Made by a program: the position numbers and the translations under genes. From assembly GCF_023913775.1 (NCBI RefSeq), contig NZ_JAMXAX010000044.1:1-38640 (forward strand): DNA of 38,640 bases, given 5' to 3'. Numbering within the stretch: position 1 is the stretch's first letter; each line of letters starts with the position of its first letter. Below the pieces are notes generated by a model. That model did no database searches. It was not told the origin of the DNA and saw only the letters and a program-made list of their open reading frames with translations. This document shows positions 8,808 through 16,722 of this stretch, piece after piece. The stretch is from Acidovorax facilis. Its GTDB lineage: Bacteria; Pseudomonadota; Gammaproteobacteria; Burkholderiales; Burkholderiaceae_C.

Positions 8808-9431
8808 ATGACCAACCTGACCCTTTACTACACCCCTGGCACCTGCGCGCAAGCCGTGCGCATCGGCCTGGAAGAAGCGGGCGCTCCCTATGACCTTGTG
8901 CGCGTGGACTTTGCCGCTGCCCAGCAACGCACGCCCGAGTACCTGGCCGTCAACCCCAAGGGCCGCGTCCCCGCGCTGGTCACGCCACACGGCACTTTGA
9001 CCGAAACACCCGCGCTGCTGGCTTATGTGGCACAGAGCTTTCCCGAGGCACGCCTGGCCCCCACAGATGCCCATGGCTTTGCACGCATGCAGGAGTTCCA
9101 CAGCTACCTCGCCTCCACCGTGCACATCGCCCACGCCCACCGTCCCCGCGCCAGCCGCTGGGCCGACGAGCCCGACGCCATTGCCGCCATCCAGCGCAAG
9201 GTGCCGCAGAACATGACCGAGTGCTTCCACCTCATCGAAAGCCACTATCTGCCTGGCGCGGACCAGGGCCCCTGGGTCATGGGCGAGCAGTACACCGTGG
9301 CAGACGGGTACCTGTTCACCATCGGCACCTGGCTGAAAAGCGACGGCGTGGACATCGCATCGTTCCCCAAGGTGTTTGCACACACACAGCGCATGCTGGA
9401 GCGCCCGGCGGTGCAGCGCGCGCTGGCCTGA
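8808..9431 (+). CDS. Glutathione S-transferase family protein
   Basis: 207 aa from the ATG at 8808; an in-frame start 20 codons upstream falls inside a dispersed repeat and is unlikely. The N-terminal thioredoxin-like domain begins NLTLYYTPGTCAQAVRI, resembling beta-class GSTs in which the Cys (here Cys13) contacts glutathione. The cis-proline loop is NPKGRVPAL and the glutathione gamma-glutamyl site is TETPALL. The C-terminal helical domain ends with VADGYLFTIGTWL. The substrate is unknown. It lies last in a plus-strand group with the aldolase and PanE-like genes, though repeats separate them, and is followed by a strong terminator. Confidence 0.9.
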   Translation: MTNLTLYYTPGTCAQAVRIGLEEAGAPYDLVRVDFAAAQQRTPEYLAVNPKGRVPALVTPHGTLTETPALLAYVAQSFPEARLAPTDAHGFARMQEFHSYLASTVHIAHAHRPRASRWADEPDAIAAIQRKVPQNMTECFHLIESHYLPGADQGPWVMGEQYTVADGYLFTIGTWLKSDGVDIASFPKVFAHTQRMLERPAVQRALA

Positions 9432-9449
9432 TACGCCCATTGCGGACAC

Positions 9450-9488
9450 AAAAAAGCCCTGGTGCTTTTGCAGCGCCGGGGCTTTTTT
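9450..9488. terminator. Bidirectional Rho-independent terminator between the GST and binding-protein genes
   Basis: A 16-base arm (9450-9465, six A then GCCC) pairs with 9473-9488 (GGGC then six T) around a 7-base loop, with only two non-Watson-Crick positions. Because it starts with A6 and ends with T6 it works on both strands, which suits the convergent genes at 9431 and 9504. Confidence 0.92.
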
Positions 9489-9503
9489 AATGGGTATCCG
9501 AGA

Positions 9504-11084
9504 TCAATTGACCTTCAGATAACGCCAGTCGATGCGGTTGTCCGCCCGGTGGATGATCTCCACCTTCTTCGTCCCCGCCCACGGGATCACCTGGTTGTAC
9601 AGCGGGATGTGCGAGACCAGCTCGTGCTCCTTGATCAGCGCCTGCTCGATCAGGCTGTTACGCGTGGCGGTGTCCGTTTCCTTCTTCACACGCTCGATCA
9701 GCGCATCCATCTGCGGGTCCGAAAAGCGGCCCAGGTTGAAGTTGCCATCCCCACCCGCGCCGGGCGAGCGCACCAGCGACTGCAGGCTGTAGAACGCGTC
9801 AAACGTGGGCACGCCCCAGCCCAGCAGGTAAATGCTGGCTTCGTTGCGCTGGATCATCGGGAAGTAGGTGGCAAACGGCAGTGAGCGCAGCTTGGCTTTG
9901 ACGCCCACCTTGGCCCAGTGTGACGTGATCGCCTGGCACAGCTGCTCGTCGTTGATGTAGCGGCCCGCGCTGCAGGCAAAGTCCACCTCAAACCCGTTGG
10001 GGTAGCCCGCATCGGCCAGCAGCTTTTGCGCGGCCTTGGGGTCGTAGGGGTAGCGCACATCGGCCTTCTTAGTCCAGCCGTTGACCTGGTTGGCAATCAG
10101 CGTGCCCGTGGGCTGGGCCAGGCCGCGCAGCACCACGCGCTGGATGGACTGGATGTCGATCGCCTGGTACAGCGCCTTGCGCACGCGCAGGTCTTTCAGC
10201 GGGTTCTTGCCCTTCACATCCGAGCCGGGCAGCTCGTCGCGGAACTGGTCCAGACCCAGGAAGATGGTGCGGTACTCCGGCCCTTCGAGCACCTGCAGGG
10301 TGGGCGTCTGCTTGATGCGCGCCAAGTCTTGCAGGCTGGGGTCGATCACAAAGTCAATCTCACCCGACAGCAGCGCCGCCGTGCGCGTGGCGTCGGCCTT
10401 GATGGGGGTGTAGACGATCTCGGTCAGGTTGGTGGGGTACTTGCCCTTGCCCCACCAGTTCGGGTTGGGCTCCAGCACCACGCGCTGGTCGGGTGCCCAC
10501 TGCTTGAGCTGGTACGGGCCGGTGCCCAGCGCATTGCGGTGGGCGTACGTTTCGTCCTTGGTCTTGATGTCCTTGGGCTCGACCGACTTGTTCTTTTCGG
10601 CCCAGGCGCGGCTCATGATGCGCAGCTCGGTCAGCTGGTTCACCAGCACCGGGTTGGGCAGGTCGGAGTGGATGTCGATGGTGTAGGCATCGACCTTTTC
10701 CACGCGGTCAATGCCCTGGGTGTAGACGGCGAAGTTGGAGGTCTTGGCCTTGGCCCGCTCCAGCGAGAACTTGGCGTCGTCGGCCGTGAACTCGCTGCCG
10801 TCGCTGAACTTCACGCCCTTGCGCAAGGTCAGGCGCAGCTGCGTGGGCTTGATGAGCTTCCACTCGGTGGCCAGGGACGGCTCGGGCTTGAAGGTCTTGC
10901 TGTTGTATTCGACCAGCGTGTCGTACACCGCGCCGTGCATGGTGTTGTTCACGCCCACGTTCTGGGTGTGGATGTCCCAGGTGGAAATGTCCACCGAGCG
11001 GGACCAGCGGAAAGTCTTGGCCTGCACGGCCATCGGAAGCGCCGTGGCCAGCGCGGCCGCGAGCAAGAGGGTCTTGAAACGCAT
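9504..11084 (-). CDS. ABC transporter periplasmic binding protein, oligopeptide/dipeptide type (SBP_bac_5)
   Basis: 526 aa. Residues 1-22 are a Sec signal peptide ending AVQA, with cleavage before KTFRW. The mature protein has the family-5 pattern: YDTLVEYN, LRLTLRKGVKFSDGSEFTADD, the ALGTGPYQLKQW hinge segment and a final beta-rich lobe with GRFSDPQMDALI. Such proteins bind di/oligopeptides, nickel, opines or glutathione and deliver them to an inner-membrane permease; the ligand cannot be read here. No permease or ATPase gene is adjacent, so it is an orphan. GGAGTGA lies 5 bases before the ATG. Confidence 0.92.
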   Translation of the reverse strand: MRFKTLLLAAALATALPMAVQAKTFRWSRSVDISTWDIHTQNVGVNNTMHGAVYDTLVEYNSKTFKPEPSLATEWKLIKPTQLRLTLRKGVKFSDGSEFTADDAKFSLERAKAKTSNFAVYTQGIDRVEKVDAYTIDIHSDLPNPVLVNQLTELRIMSRAWAEKNKSVEPKDIKTKDETYAHRNALGTGPYQLKQWAPDQRVVLEPNPNWWGKGKYPTNLTEIVYTPIKADATRTAALLSGEIDFVIDPSLQDLARIKQTPTLQVLEGPEYRTIFLGLDQFRDELPGSDVKGKNPLKDLRVRKALYQAIDIQSIQRVVLRGLAQPTGTLIANQVNGWTKKADVRYPYDPKAAQKLLADAGYPNGFEVDFACSAGRYINDEQLCQAITSHWAKVGVKAKLRSLPFATYFPMIQRNEASIYLLGWGVPTFDAFYSLQSLVRSPGAGGDGNFNLGRFSDPQMDALIERVKKETDTATRNSLIEQALIKEHELVSHIPLYNQVIPWAGTKKVEIIHRADNRIDWRYLKVN

Positions 11085-11157
11085 GGGGAATCACTCCAGA
11101 TCAGTCAGTCCCCCACTATGGCGCAAGTCGCTTCTCCGTGTAACGAACTTGTGTTTG

Positions 11158-11766
11158 TTAGCTTAGAACCATCACCATGGCCAAACCCATCATCGTGACG
11201 GCCGTGCCAGCGTCCAGCACCCGCCAGGCACCGGGCGATGCGAACAGAGGCGCCAGCCAGCGCGAGCCAAACCCGAGGGTCAGGAACCACAAGGCGCTGG
11301 CCAGCGAGCCCCCGGCGGCAAAGGTGGCACGGCCCCAGGTGGGGTACGGGGTGGCCATGGTGCCCAGCAGCAGCACGGTGTCCAGGTACACATGCGGGTT
11401 CAGCCAGGTCAGCGCCAGCACCGTGAGCACGGTGGTGCGCAGGCTGGCGCCCGGCCCGTTGGCGGACACCAGCAGCTGGGCGGGCTTGAAGGCCCGGCTG
11501 GCGGCCTGCACGGCGCAGGCGGCCAGGAAGAGCGCGCCCGCCCAGCGCATGAACTGCGCCCACTCGGGCCGTGCCAGCAGCACCCCGCCCATGCCCCACA
11601 CCCCCGCCTGCAACAGCACCGCATCGGACAGTGCGCACACCAGCACTACCGGCATCACATGCTCGCGCCGCAGGCCCTGGCGCAGCACGAAGGCGTTTTG
11701 CGCGCCAATGGCCATGATCAGAAGTGCCGTCGAAGTGAATCCGTGAAGAAAGGCAGTGGTGCTCAT
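11158..11766 (-). CDS. argO: LysE/ArgO-family amino acid exporter
   Basis: 202 aa from the ATG at 11766 (STTAFLHGFTSTALLIM); the frame extends 11 codons upstream without a better site. Six hydrophobic helices are expected for the family. Signatures are MAIGAQNAFVLRQGLRREHV near the N-terminus and LTWLNPHVYLDTVLLLG in the fourth helix region, both typical of the LysE/ArgO branch that exports arginine or lysine. It is divergent from an ArgP-like LysR gene 77 bases away, the classical regulator-exporter pair. Choice between arginine and lysine is inference. Confidence 0.9.
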   Translation of the reverse strand: MSTTAFLHGFTSTALLIMAIGAQNAFVLRQGLRREHVMPVVLVCALSDAVLLQAGVWGMGGVLLARPEWAQFMRWAGALFLAACAVQAASRAFKPAQLLVSANGPGASLRTTVLTVLALTWLNPHVYLDTVLLLGTMATPYPTWGRATFAAGGSLASALWFLTLGFGSRWLAPLFASPGAWRVLDAGTAVTMMGLAMVMVLS

Positions 11767-11843
11767 GGGCGTGGATTGTGGGGATCGCAATCGCGTCACG
11801 CCAGCTATACTTTTTAACGATCCGTCAAAATGGCTAACGCACC
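11767..11843. promoter_or_regulatory. Divergent control region between argO-like and argP-like genes
   Basis: 77 bases. A good -10 hexamer TATACT is at 11806-11811 on the plus strand, about 33 bases before the regulator's ATG; no convincing -35 is spaced 16-18 bases away, so activation or autoregulation is plausible. ArgP binds degenerate T-N11-A sites, which cannot be assigned by eye. Confidence 0.45.
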
Positions 11844-12731
11844 ATGCCCCTCGACTCTGCCCAGCTCAACGCCTTTGCCACCGTGATCGACGAGGGCAGC
11901 TTCGAGCGGGCCGCTGCCGCGCTGCACGTCACCCGCTCGGCGGTGTCACAGCGCGTGAAACTGCTGGAAGAACGCGTGGGCCAGGTGCTGGTGCGCCGCG
12001 CCACGCCCTGCACACCCACCGAAGCCGGGCAGGCGCTGTACCGGCACGCACGCGAAGTGGCACTGAGCGAGTCCGACGCGCTGGCCACCATTGGTGGTGG
12101 GCAGCACACGTCCACGCGCCTGGCCATTGGCGTCAATGCCGACTCGCTGGCCACCTGGTTCCCGCACGCCATGGCCCAGGCGGCCGAGGGCCAGAGCATC
12201 ACCTTCGACATCCATGTGGAGGACCAGGACCATTCAGCCAACCTGCTGCGCGAAGGCCGCGTGATGGCCGCCGTGACGGCCGACCCGCAGCCCGTGCAGG
12301 GCTGCAAGGTGCTGCCGCTGGGCACGCTGCGCTACCGGGCGCTGGCCAGCCCCGCGTTCATGCAGCGCTACTTTGCTAAAGGGGTGACCGCTGCTGCGCT
12401 GGCTACGGCGCCCATGCTGGTGTTCAACCGCAAGGATGCGCTGCAGGCCCGGTTTGTGGGGCGCATCACGCGCCGCAAACTCACGCCGCCCGTGCACTGG
12501 CTGCCCGAGGCGCACGCGTTTGTCATGGCCACCCGGGCCGGACTGGGCTGGGGCATGACGCCCGACCCGATGGTGCAGCACGACCTGGAGGCTGGCACGC
12601 TGGTCGAGCTGATTCCAGGCAAGCCGGTGGACGTGCCGCTGTACTGGCAATCCTGGCGCCTGAACGTGCAGGCGCTGCACCACATGACCGAAGCAGTGCA
12701 GCGGGCGGCGGGGCTTACCCTGCTGCGCTGA
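11844..12731 (+). CDS. argP: LysR-family regulator, ArgP (IciA) type
   Basis: 295 aa, the normal ArgP length. The N-terminal winged helix is LNAFATVIDEGSFERAAAAL followed by VTRSAVSQRVKLLEERVG. The C-terminal effector domain includes ALATAPMLVFNRKD, as in ArgP, which senses lysine and arginine and controls argO transcription. Divergence from the exporter supports this. The gene ends with TGA at 12729-12731, one base before a 269-bp inverted-repeat element. Confidence 0.9.
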   Translation: MPLDSAQLNAFATVIDEGSFERAAAALHVTRSAVSQRVKLLEERVGQVLVRRATPCTPTEAGQALYRHAREVALSESDALATIGGGQHTSTRLAIGVNADSLATWFPHAMAQAAEGQSITFDIHVEDQDHSANLLREGRVMAAVTADPQPVQGCKVLPLGTLRYRALASPAFMQRYFAKGVTAAALATAPMLVFNRKDALQARFVGRITRRKLTPPVHWLPEAHAFVMATRAGLGWGMTPDPMVQHDLEAGTLVELIPGKPVDVPLYWQSWRLNVQALHHMTEAVQRAAGLTLLR

Positions 12732-12732
12732 G

Positions 12733-13001
12733 TAGTCCAGTGAACCTGAAAAATCGACGGTACGCCGGTGCTCCAAGGGGTGCGGGGCTAGGCGCAGGCC
12801 GCAGTCAAGGCTGGCCGCCTTGACAAGGACGGCAACGCTGCACTGCGACTCGTGGGGCCCCGGCCCTTTGGGTGAGTGCCTAGCCGCCCCGCATGCGTCG
12901 TTGCCGTGCTCGCCGGGTATACAACCCGGCTGCGCCCGCCGCCTAGCATGCGGTGCGGCTAGGTACTCACGTACCGCCGATTTCTCAGGTTCACTGGACT
13001 A
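12733..13001. mobile_element. MITE-like element with 31-bp terminal inverted repeats and an internal long dyad
   Basis: 269 bp without a credible gene. The ends 12733-12763 and 12971-13001 are inverted repeats matching at 29 of 31 positions, both with TA outermost, as expected if TA is the target duplication of an IS630/mariner-type element. Inside, 12872-12896 pairs with 12946-12970 (23 of 25). A 7-bp hairpin (12912-12918 with 12924-12930) lies in its loop. Another perfect 8-bp hairpin is at 12804-12824. The element sits between convergent argP and the siderophore-interacting gene and encodes the last codons and stop of the latter. A non-autonomous transposon (MITE) or a mobile structured RNA are the main possibilities. 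Confidence 0.75.
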
Positions 13002-13803
13002 AGTCTTCGTGGTGGTCGGCGGCGCCGCGCTTCCAGTAGGCAGAGATGCGCATGCGCTTGGCATCCACACCCGGCTTGGCGAGCATGGCGCGGCGCACTG
13101 CGGCCATCTCGCTGTGTTCGCCGGCAGCCCAGACAAAACCAGCGCCGGTTGGCAGCGCCAGCGCTTCCACGGCGGCGGGCAGCGCGCTCACCCATTGCAG
13201 GTCGAGCTGTGCCGCACTGGCCAGCAAGCGCTGGTCGGCTGGGTTGCTCACCTGGATGCGCACCGTGGCCTGGGTGTGGGCGGGCAGCTCGGCCAGGCGG
13301 CGGGCGATCGCGGGCAGCGCGGTTTCGTCGCCCAGCAGCCAGTGCCAGTCAAACCCGGTGGGCACCACCATGCTGCCGCGCGGCCCGGCAATGCCCACCC
13401 ACTGGCCGACGGCGGCGCTGGCGGCCCAGTCAGTGGCGGGGCCTGCGTCGTGCAGGGCGACTTCGATGTCCAGCTCGCCCGTGGCGGCGTCATAACGTGC
13501 GGGGGTGTAGTCGCGCAGCACGGGGCGCGGATCGGGGAAAACCGGGCGCCCGTCCTGCAGGGACGGCAGCGAGGGGCGCTCCTGGCCCGGCTGGGGCAGG
13601 ATGAGCTTGAGATGGTCGTCAAACCCCGCGCTCACAAACCCGGCCAGCTCGGGCCCGGCCAGGGTGAGCCGCACGAAACCGGGGCTGACGGCGGTGCGCC
13701 GCACCACCTGGAGGTGGCGGGCTTGCAAGGGATGGCGGACGCGTTCGACGGCAAGGTGTGCAGCGTCAACCGAGGGAATGGCGGTAGGCAGAGGTGCGTT
13801 CAT
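12991..13803 (-). CDS. Siderophore-interacting protein / NADPH-dependent ferric-chelate reductase
   Basis: 270 aa from the ATG at 13803; the longer frame upstream runs through the operator region and into the divergent gene, so it is rejected. The FAD site has the R-x-Y-(T/S) motif in VLRDYTPARYD, followed by GPRGSMVVP. The SIP C-terminal NAD(P) domain shows LLGDETALPAIARRL and FVWAAGEHSEMAAVRR. These cytoplasmic enzymes (ViuB/YqjH type) reduce ferric siderophores to release iron. It is divergent from a MarR regulator. The last codons (LVQ-stop) come from the inverted-repeat element at 12733-13001, so the natural C-terminus may have been altered. Confidence 0.92.
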   Translation of the reverse strand: MNAPLPTAIPSVDAAHLAVERVRHPLQARHLQVVRRTAVSPGFVRLTLAGPELAGFVSAGFDDHLKLILPQPGQERPSLPSLQDGRPVFPDPRPVLRDYTPARYDAATGELDIEVALHDAGPATDWAASAAVGQWVGIAGPRGSMVVPTGFDWHWLLGDETALPAIARRLAELPAHTQATVRIQVSNPADQRLLASAAQLDLQWVSALPAAVEALALPTGAGFVWAAGEHSEMAAVRRAMLAKPGVDAKRMRISAYWKRGAADHHEDLVQ

Positions 13804-13813
13804 GGCGTAAAAT

Positions 13814-13862
13814 GTTGATTTAGTCAACCAATGATCTGCGCATTGGTTGATTTTGTCAACCA
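13814..13862. promoter_or_regulatory. Three overlapping dyads, candidate MarR operators between the SIP and MarR genes
   Basis: Dyad 1: GTTGA-5-TCAAC at 13814-13828. Dyad 2: CCAATG-7-CATTGG at 13828-13846. Dyad 3: TGGTTGA-5-TCAACCA at 13844-13862. The centres of dyads 1 and 3 are 32 bp apart, about three helical turns. They fill the 68-base gap between the divergent starts at 13803 and 13872. MarR proteins bind such palindromes, so autoregulation and control of the reductase by the adjacent regulator is the simplest reading. Confidence 0.75.
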
Positions 13863-13871
13863 CATGTCGCC

Positions 13872-14345
13872 ATGACCACCCACGCACCCGCCGATGTCTT
13901 TGAAGCCATGCACGACCTGCTGCATGCCTACCGGGCGCACATGGTGCGCACGATGGCCGCCATCCACCCCGACCTGACGCACAACGAAGTGCGGGCGCTG
14001 ATGTTCGTGGGGCGCCACCCTGGCACCACGCAGCGCGAACTGGTGGCGCACAGCGGTGCCGACAAGGCACAGGTGGCCCGCATGGTGGGGATGCTGCAGG
14101 ACAAGGGCTGGCTGGAGAGCGCACCGAACGCCGAGGACAAGCGCAGCCGCTGCCTGCGCCTGAGCGCCCAGGGTGCGGCCCTGCACCAGGCGCTGCGCGA
14201 CGCCCGCCGGGGGCTGGCGGCGTCGCTGCTCAAGGGGTGTGACGACGCCACGCAGGCCCAGCTGCTCGCCCTGCTGGCACAGGTGCGCAGCAACCTGGAC
14301 GCCATCGACACCGGCTGCCAGGGCGGCCGGGACTGCCGCAGCTAG
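13872..14345 (+). CDS. MarR-family transcriptional regulator
   Basis: 157 aa. The winged helix is seen as LTHNEVRALMFVGRHPGTTQRELVAHSGADKAQVARMV with the wing in LESAPNAEDKRSRCLRLS (the D-x-R-S-R signature). It probably acts as a dimeric repressor. It is divergent from the siderophore-interacting gene with palindromes between them, so it most likely controls that gene and itself, responding to iron-chelate or redox state; the signal is unknown. No iron box is obvious, although a Fur site cannot be excluded by eye. Confidence 0.9.
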   Translation: MTTHAPADVFEAMHDLLHAYRAHMVRTMAAIHPDLTHNEVRALMFVGRHPGTTQRELVAHSGADKAQVARMVGMLQDKGWLESAPNAEDKRSRCLRLSAQGAALHQALRDARRGLAASLLKGCDDATQAQLLALLAQVRSNLDAIDTGCQGGRDCRS

Positions 14346-14412
14346 CGACGGGAAGGGAGGCGCAGGAGGCCCGCCCCCGCTCCAAGAGGGAAAAATGGTG
14401 AAAACCGGGACC

Positions 14413-14457
14413 TAGCGCTTGATGGTTCTATATTTATAGCTATCATTTTAGTAGCAT
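14413..14457 (-). repeat. AT-richer hairpin repeat remnant, copy R2
   Basis: TAGCGCTTGATGG (14413-14425) equals one arm and loop of the hairpin repeat in reverse orientation, followed by an AT-rich tail with ATAGCTATC. It lies between the convergent MarR and membrane-protein genes. The second arm of the hairpin is missing. Confidence 0.5.
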
Positions 14458-14470
14458 TCCATCTTTTCCA

Positions 14471-15343
14471 TCACTGCCCCTGGATCACCCGCACTGCCTG
14501 GGGCAGCGACTGCACGCCGGGCATGAAATGGTCGATGGTGGCGCCCAGCACCACGGCGCAGACCAGCGCGCCCAGCAGCGGTTTCCAGGTCAGGCGCACG
14601 GCAGCCGTGAGCCAGCCCTCGCGCTCCACGCCCACAGCGGCACGGGCGGTGGCCACCGAGAAGGCGATCTCTACCGCCACGGTCAGCAGCACGTCCCAGC
14701 CAAAGAACAGCATGGCCAGCGAGCCCGCGCCAAAGATGATCGCCGCGCCGATGAGAAAAATCGCCACCACGGGCACCACCACCACCGCGCCTTCGTCGGC
14801 ACTGCCAATGGCGTCGGCGGCGCCGCTGGCCAGGTCGCCCAGTGCGCTGGAATCGCTGCCGGAGCCCCCGCTGGACAGGCCCTGCGTCCACGCACCGCCA
14901 AAGTCACCGGATGCGCCGCCGCCACCAAAATCACCGCCGCCGGTGCGCGGCAGCGGCACCTGGCCACTGCCACCGCCGGACGACCCGCTGGGCCAGGACA
15001 CATCGGGCACATCCAGGCTGCTGCCATCGCCCCCTTTGTCCCGATCCGACCGTACCAGCCGCGCCGCCCAGGCCCGCAGCACCAGCAGGTAGCCCAGGTA
15101 GCCGACCGAGAGGGTCACGAAATACCGCAGCGCCAGCGACTCCACCCCGAGCAGCATCTGCACATGAGAGGTGCACCACATCAGCAGCAGCGTGAAGCTG
15201 CCGATCAGCAGCCCATGCCAGCGCAGGCTGTAGCGCTGCTGCAGGGTGCGCGCCACCGTGCCGTGGTGCGGCATGCGCACGGAGCGCCAGGTGGAGGTTT
15301 TCTTCTTGCTGTTGCTGCTGCGGTCGCTGCGGGAAGTGGCCAT
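14471..15343 (-). CDS. Gly/Ser-rich linker membrane protein of unknown function
   Basis: 290 aa. A basic, Ser-rich N-terminus (1-40) precedes two helices at about 43-67 and 70-92. A low-complexity segment at about 105-180 is very rich in Gly, Ser and Asp (for example GGGDFGGGGASGDFGG), resembling tails of TPM-type proteins but without their phosphatase domain. Residues about 183-240 and 255-272 form two to three more helices. No catalytic motif is recognisable. It is convergent with the MarR gene and transcribed away from alr, which lies 128 bases downstream on the plus coordinate. Function unknown. Confidence 0.72.
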   Translation of the reverse strand: MATSRSDRSSNSKKKTSTWRSVRMPHHGTVARTLQQRYSLRWHGLLIGSFTLLLMWCTSHVQMLLGVESLALRYFVTLSVGYLGYLLVLRAWAARLVRSDRDKGGDGSSLDVPDVSWPSGSSGGGSGQVPLPRTGGGDFGGGGASGDFGGAWTQGLSSGGSGSDSSALGDLASGAADAIGSADEGAVVVVPVVAIFLIGAAIIFGAGSLAMLFFGWDVLLTVAVEIAFSVATARAAVGVEREGWLTAAVRLTWKPLLGALVCAVVLGATIDHFMPGVQSLPQAVRVIQGQ

Positions 15344-15471
15344 GGAGGGAACGCCTGCGGTGAAAAGTGGGTGGTCGCCGGCCGCATGTTCGGCCAGAAC
15401 CGCGCCATTTCACACCAGTTTGCCGCGCCGCTGCAGCCCAGCATACGGCCGTGCGTGAACTTGTCGATGAA

Positions 15472-16587
15472 TCAGGCGTTGCCGTCCACCGACACCGGCA
15501 CCCGCTGGGCCAGCGCCGTCAGCAGCTCCCAGCTCACGGTGCCCGCAGCGGCGGCCACCTCGTCCACACCCAGCACCGTGCCGTTGCTGGCCTGGCCCCA
15601 CAGCGTGACTTCCGCGCCAAACCCTGCGGCCACGCCCGCCTGCTGCAGCGGCGTGAGATCCACCGTGATCATGTCCATGCTCACCCGCCCCACCAGCCGC
15701 GTACGGATGCCGTTGACCAGCACGGGTGTGCCGGTGTCGCAGTGGCGCGGGTAGCCGTCGGCATAGCCGCAGGCCGCCACGCCAATCAAGAGCGGCCCCT
15801 CGGCCGTGAAGCGCGAGCCATAGCCCACGGTGTCGCCCGCCTGCAGCTGCTGCGTAGCGATAAGGCGGGTGGCGAGGGTCATGGTGGGGCGCATGCCCCA
15901 GTGTGTGGCGGTGTGCTCCGGGTAGTCGGGGGCGCTGCCATACAGCGCGATGCCGGCCCGCACCCAGTCGGCACGCACGCGTGCGTCCGCCGCATGGCGC
16001 AGGGTGGCGGCGCTGTTGCTCAGCGTGCGCTCGCCCGGCAGGTCTTGCGCTGCGGTGTTGAACACGGCCAGCTGGTGCGCCACGCCCCGGGGGCCATCGG
16101 CGTCGCTGAAGTGGGTCATGAACGAAATTTCGTCCACCTGCGGCAGCGCATTGAGGCGCGCCCAGGCCGCGCGAAAGCGCTGGGGCGTAAAGCCCAGGCG
16201 GTTCATGCCCGAATTCATCTTGAGGAACACACGGTGCGGCACCTGCGTCTTGTGGGCTGCCAGCATGTCGATCTGCTCGTCGCAATGCACTGCGTGCCAC
16301 AGGCCCAGGCGCGAACACAGCTCCAGGTCGCGCGGCTCGAACACGCCTTCGAGCAGCAGGATGGGCCCGCGCCAGCCCAGGTGGCGCACGCGCTCGGCCT
16401 CGGCCAGGTCCAGCAGCGCGAAACCGTCGGCGCCGCGCAGGCCTTCGTACGCGCGCTCGATGCCGTGCCCGTAGGCATTGGCCTTGACCACGGCCCAGAC
16501 CTTGGCATCAGGGGCCGCCTGTCGAACACGCTCCAGGTTGTGGTGCAGGGCGGCGGTGTGGATGGTGGCGGCAATGGGACGGGGCAT
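15472..16587 (-). CDS. alr: Alanine racemase
   Basis: 371 aa from the ATG at 16587; the much longer open frame upstream overlaps lplT on the other strand and is rejected. Lys35 in [11 protein letters not shown] is the PLP Schiff-base lysine, and Tyr256 in VGYGSRF is the second catalytic base. [12 protein letters not shown] (about 209-220) and RVSMDM are other family signatures. It interconverts L- and D-alanine for peptidoglycan. It is divergent from lplT across 135 bases. Confidence 0.96.
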   Translation of the reverse strand: MPRPIAATIHTAALHHNLERVRQAAPDAKVWAVVKANAYGHGIERAYEGLRGADGFALLDLAEAERVRHLGWRGPILLLEGVFEPRDLELCSRLGLWHAVHCDEQIDMLAAHKTQVPHRVFLKMNSGMNRLGFTPQRFRAAWARLNALPQVDEISFMTHFSDADGPRGVAHQLAVFNTAAQDLPGERTLSNSAATLRHAADARVRADWVRAGIALYGSAPDYPEHTATHWGMRPTMTLATRLIATQQLQAGDTVGYGSRFTAEGPLLIGVAACGYADGYPRHCDTGTPVLVNGIRTRLVGRVSMDMITVDLTPLQQAGVAAGFGAEVTLWGQASNGTVLGVDEVAAAAGTVSWELLTALAQRVPVSVDGNA

Positions 16588-16687
16588 GGGGTTTGACCGG
16601 GTGGGAAGCACCGGATTCTGGCACCGTGGCCGTTTATCCGCGTGATATAACCGTCCGTCACTTGCCAGGGTCCCCACATTTAACAGG

Positions 16688-16706
16688 GCATCAGCCGAAC
16701 TGATGC
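16688..16706 (+). promoter_or_regulatory. Dyad just upstream of lplT
   Basis: GCATCAG (16688-16694) pairs perfectly with CTGATGC (16700-16706) around CCGAA. It lies 16 bases before the lplT ATG, where a ribosome-binding site would be; no Shine-Dalgarno is visible. It could be a repressor site or a 5'-leader hairpin that limits translation. Confidence 0.4.
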
Positions 16707-16722
16707 TGCCACCAGCCATTCG

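Noticed and set aside
6848..9431. hpaI, PanE-like and GST genes as one aromatic-degradation operon
   Set aside because: Other homoprotocatechuate genes are missing and a dispersed repeat separates the last two; shared direction alone is not enough.
12820..13002. 60-codon frame in the inverted-repeat element
   Set aside because: No ribosome-binding site or recognisable domain, and its codons fall in self-pairing DNA; not considered a gene.
13804..14124. N-terminal extension of the siderophore-interacting protein
   Set aside because: It would run through the operator dyads and antisense to the MarR gene.
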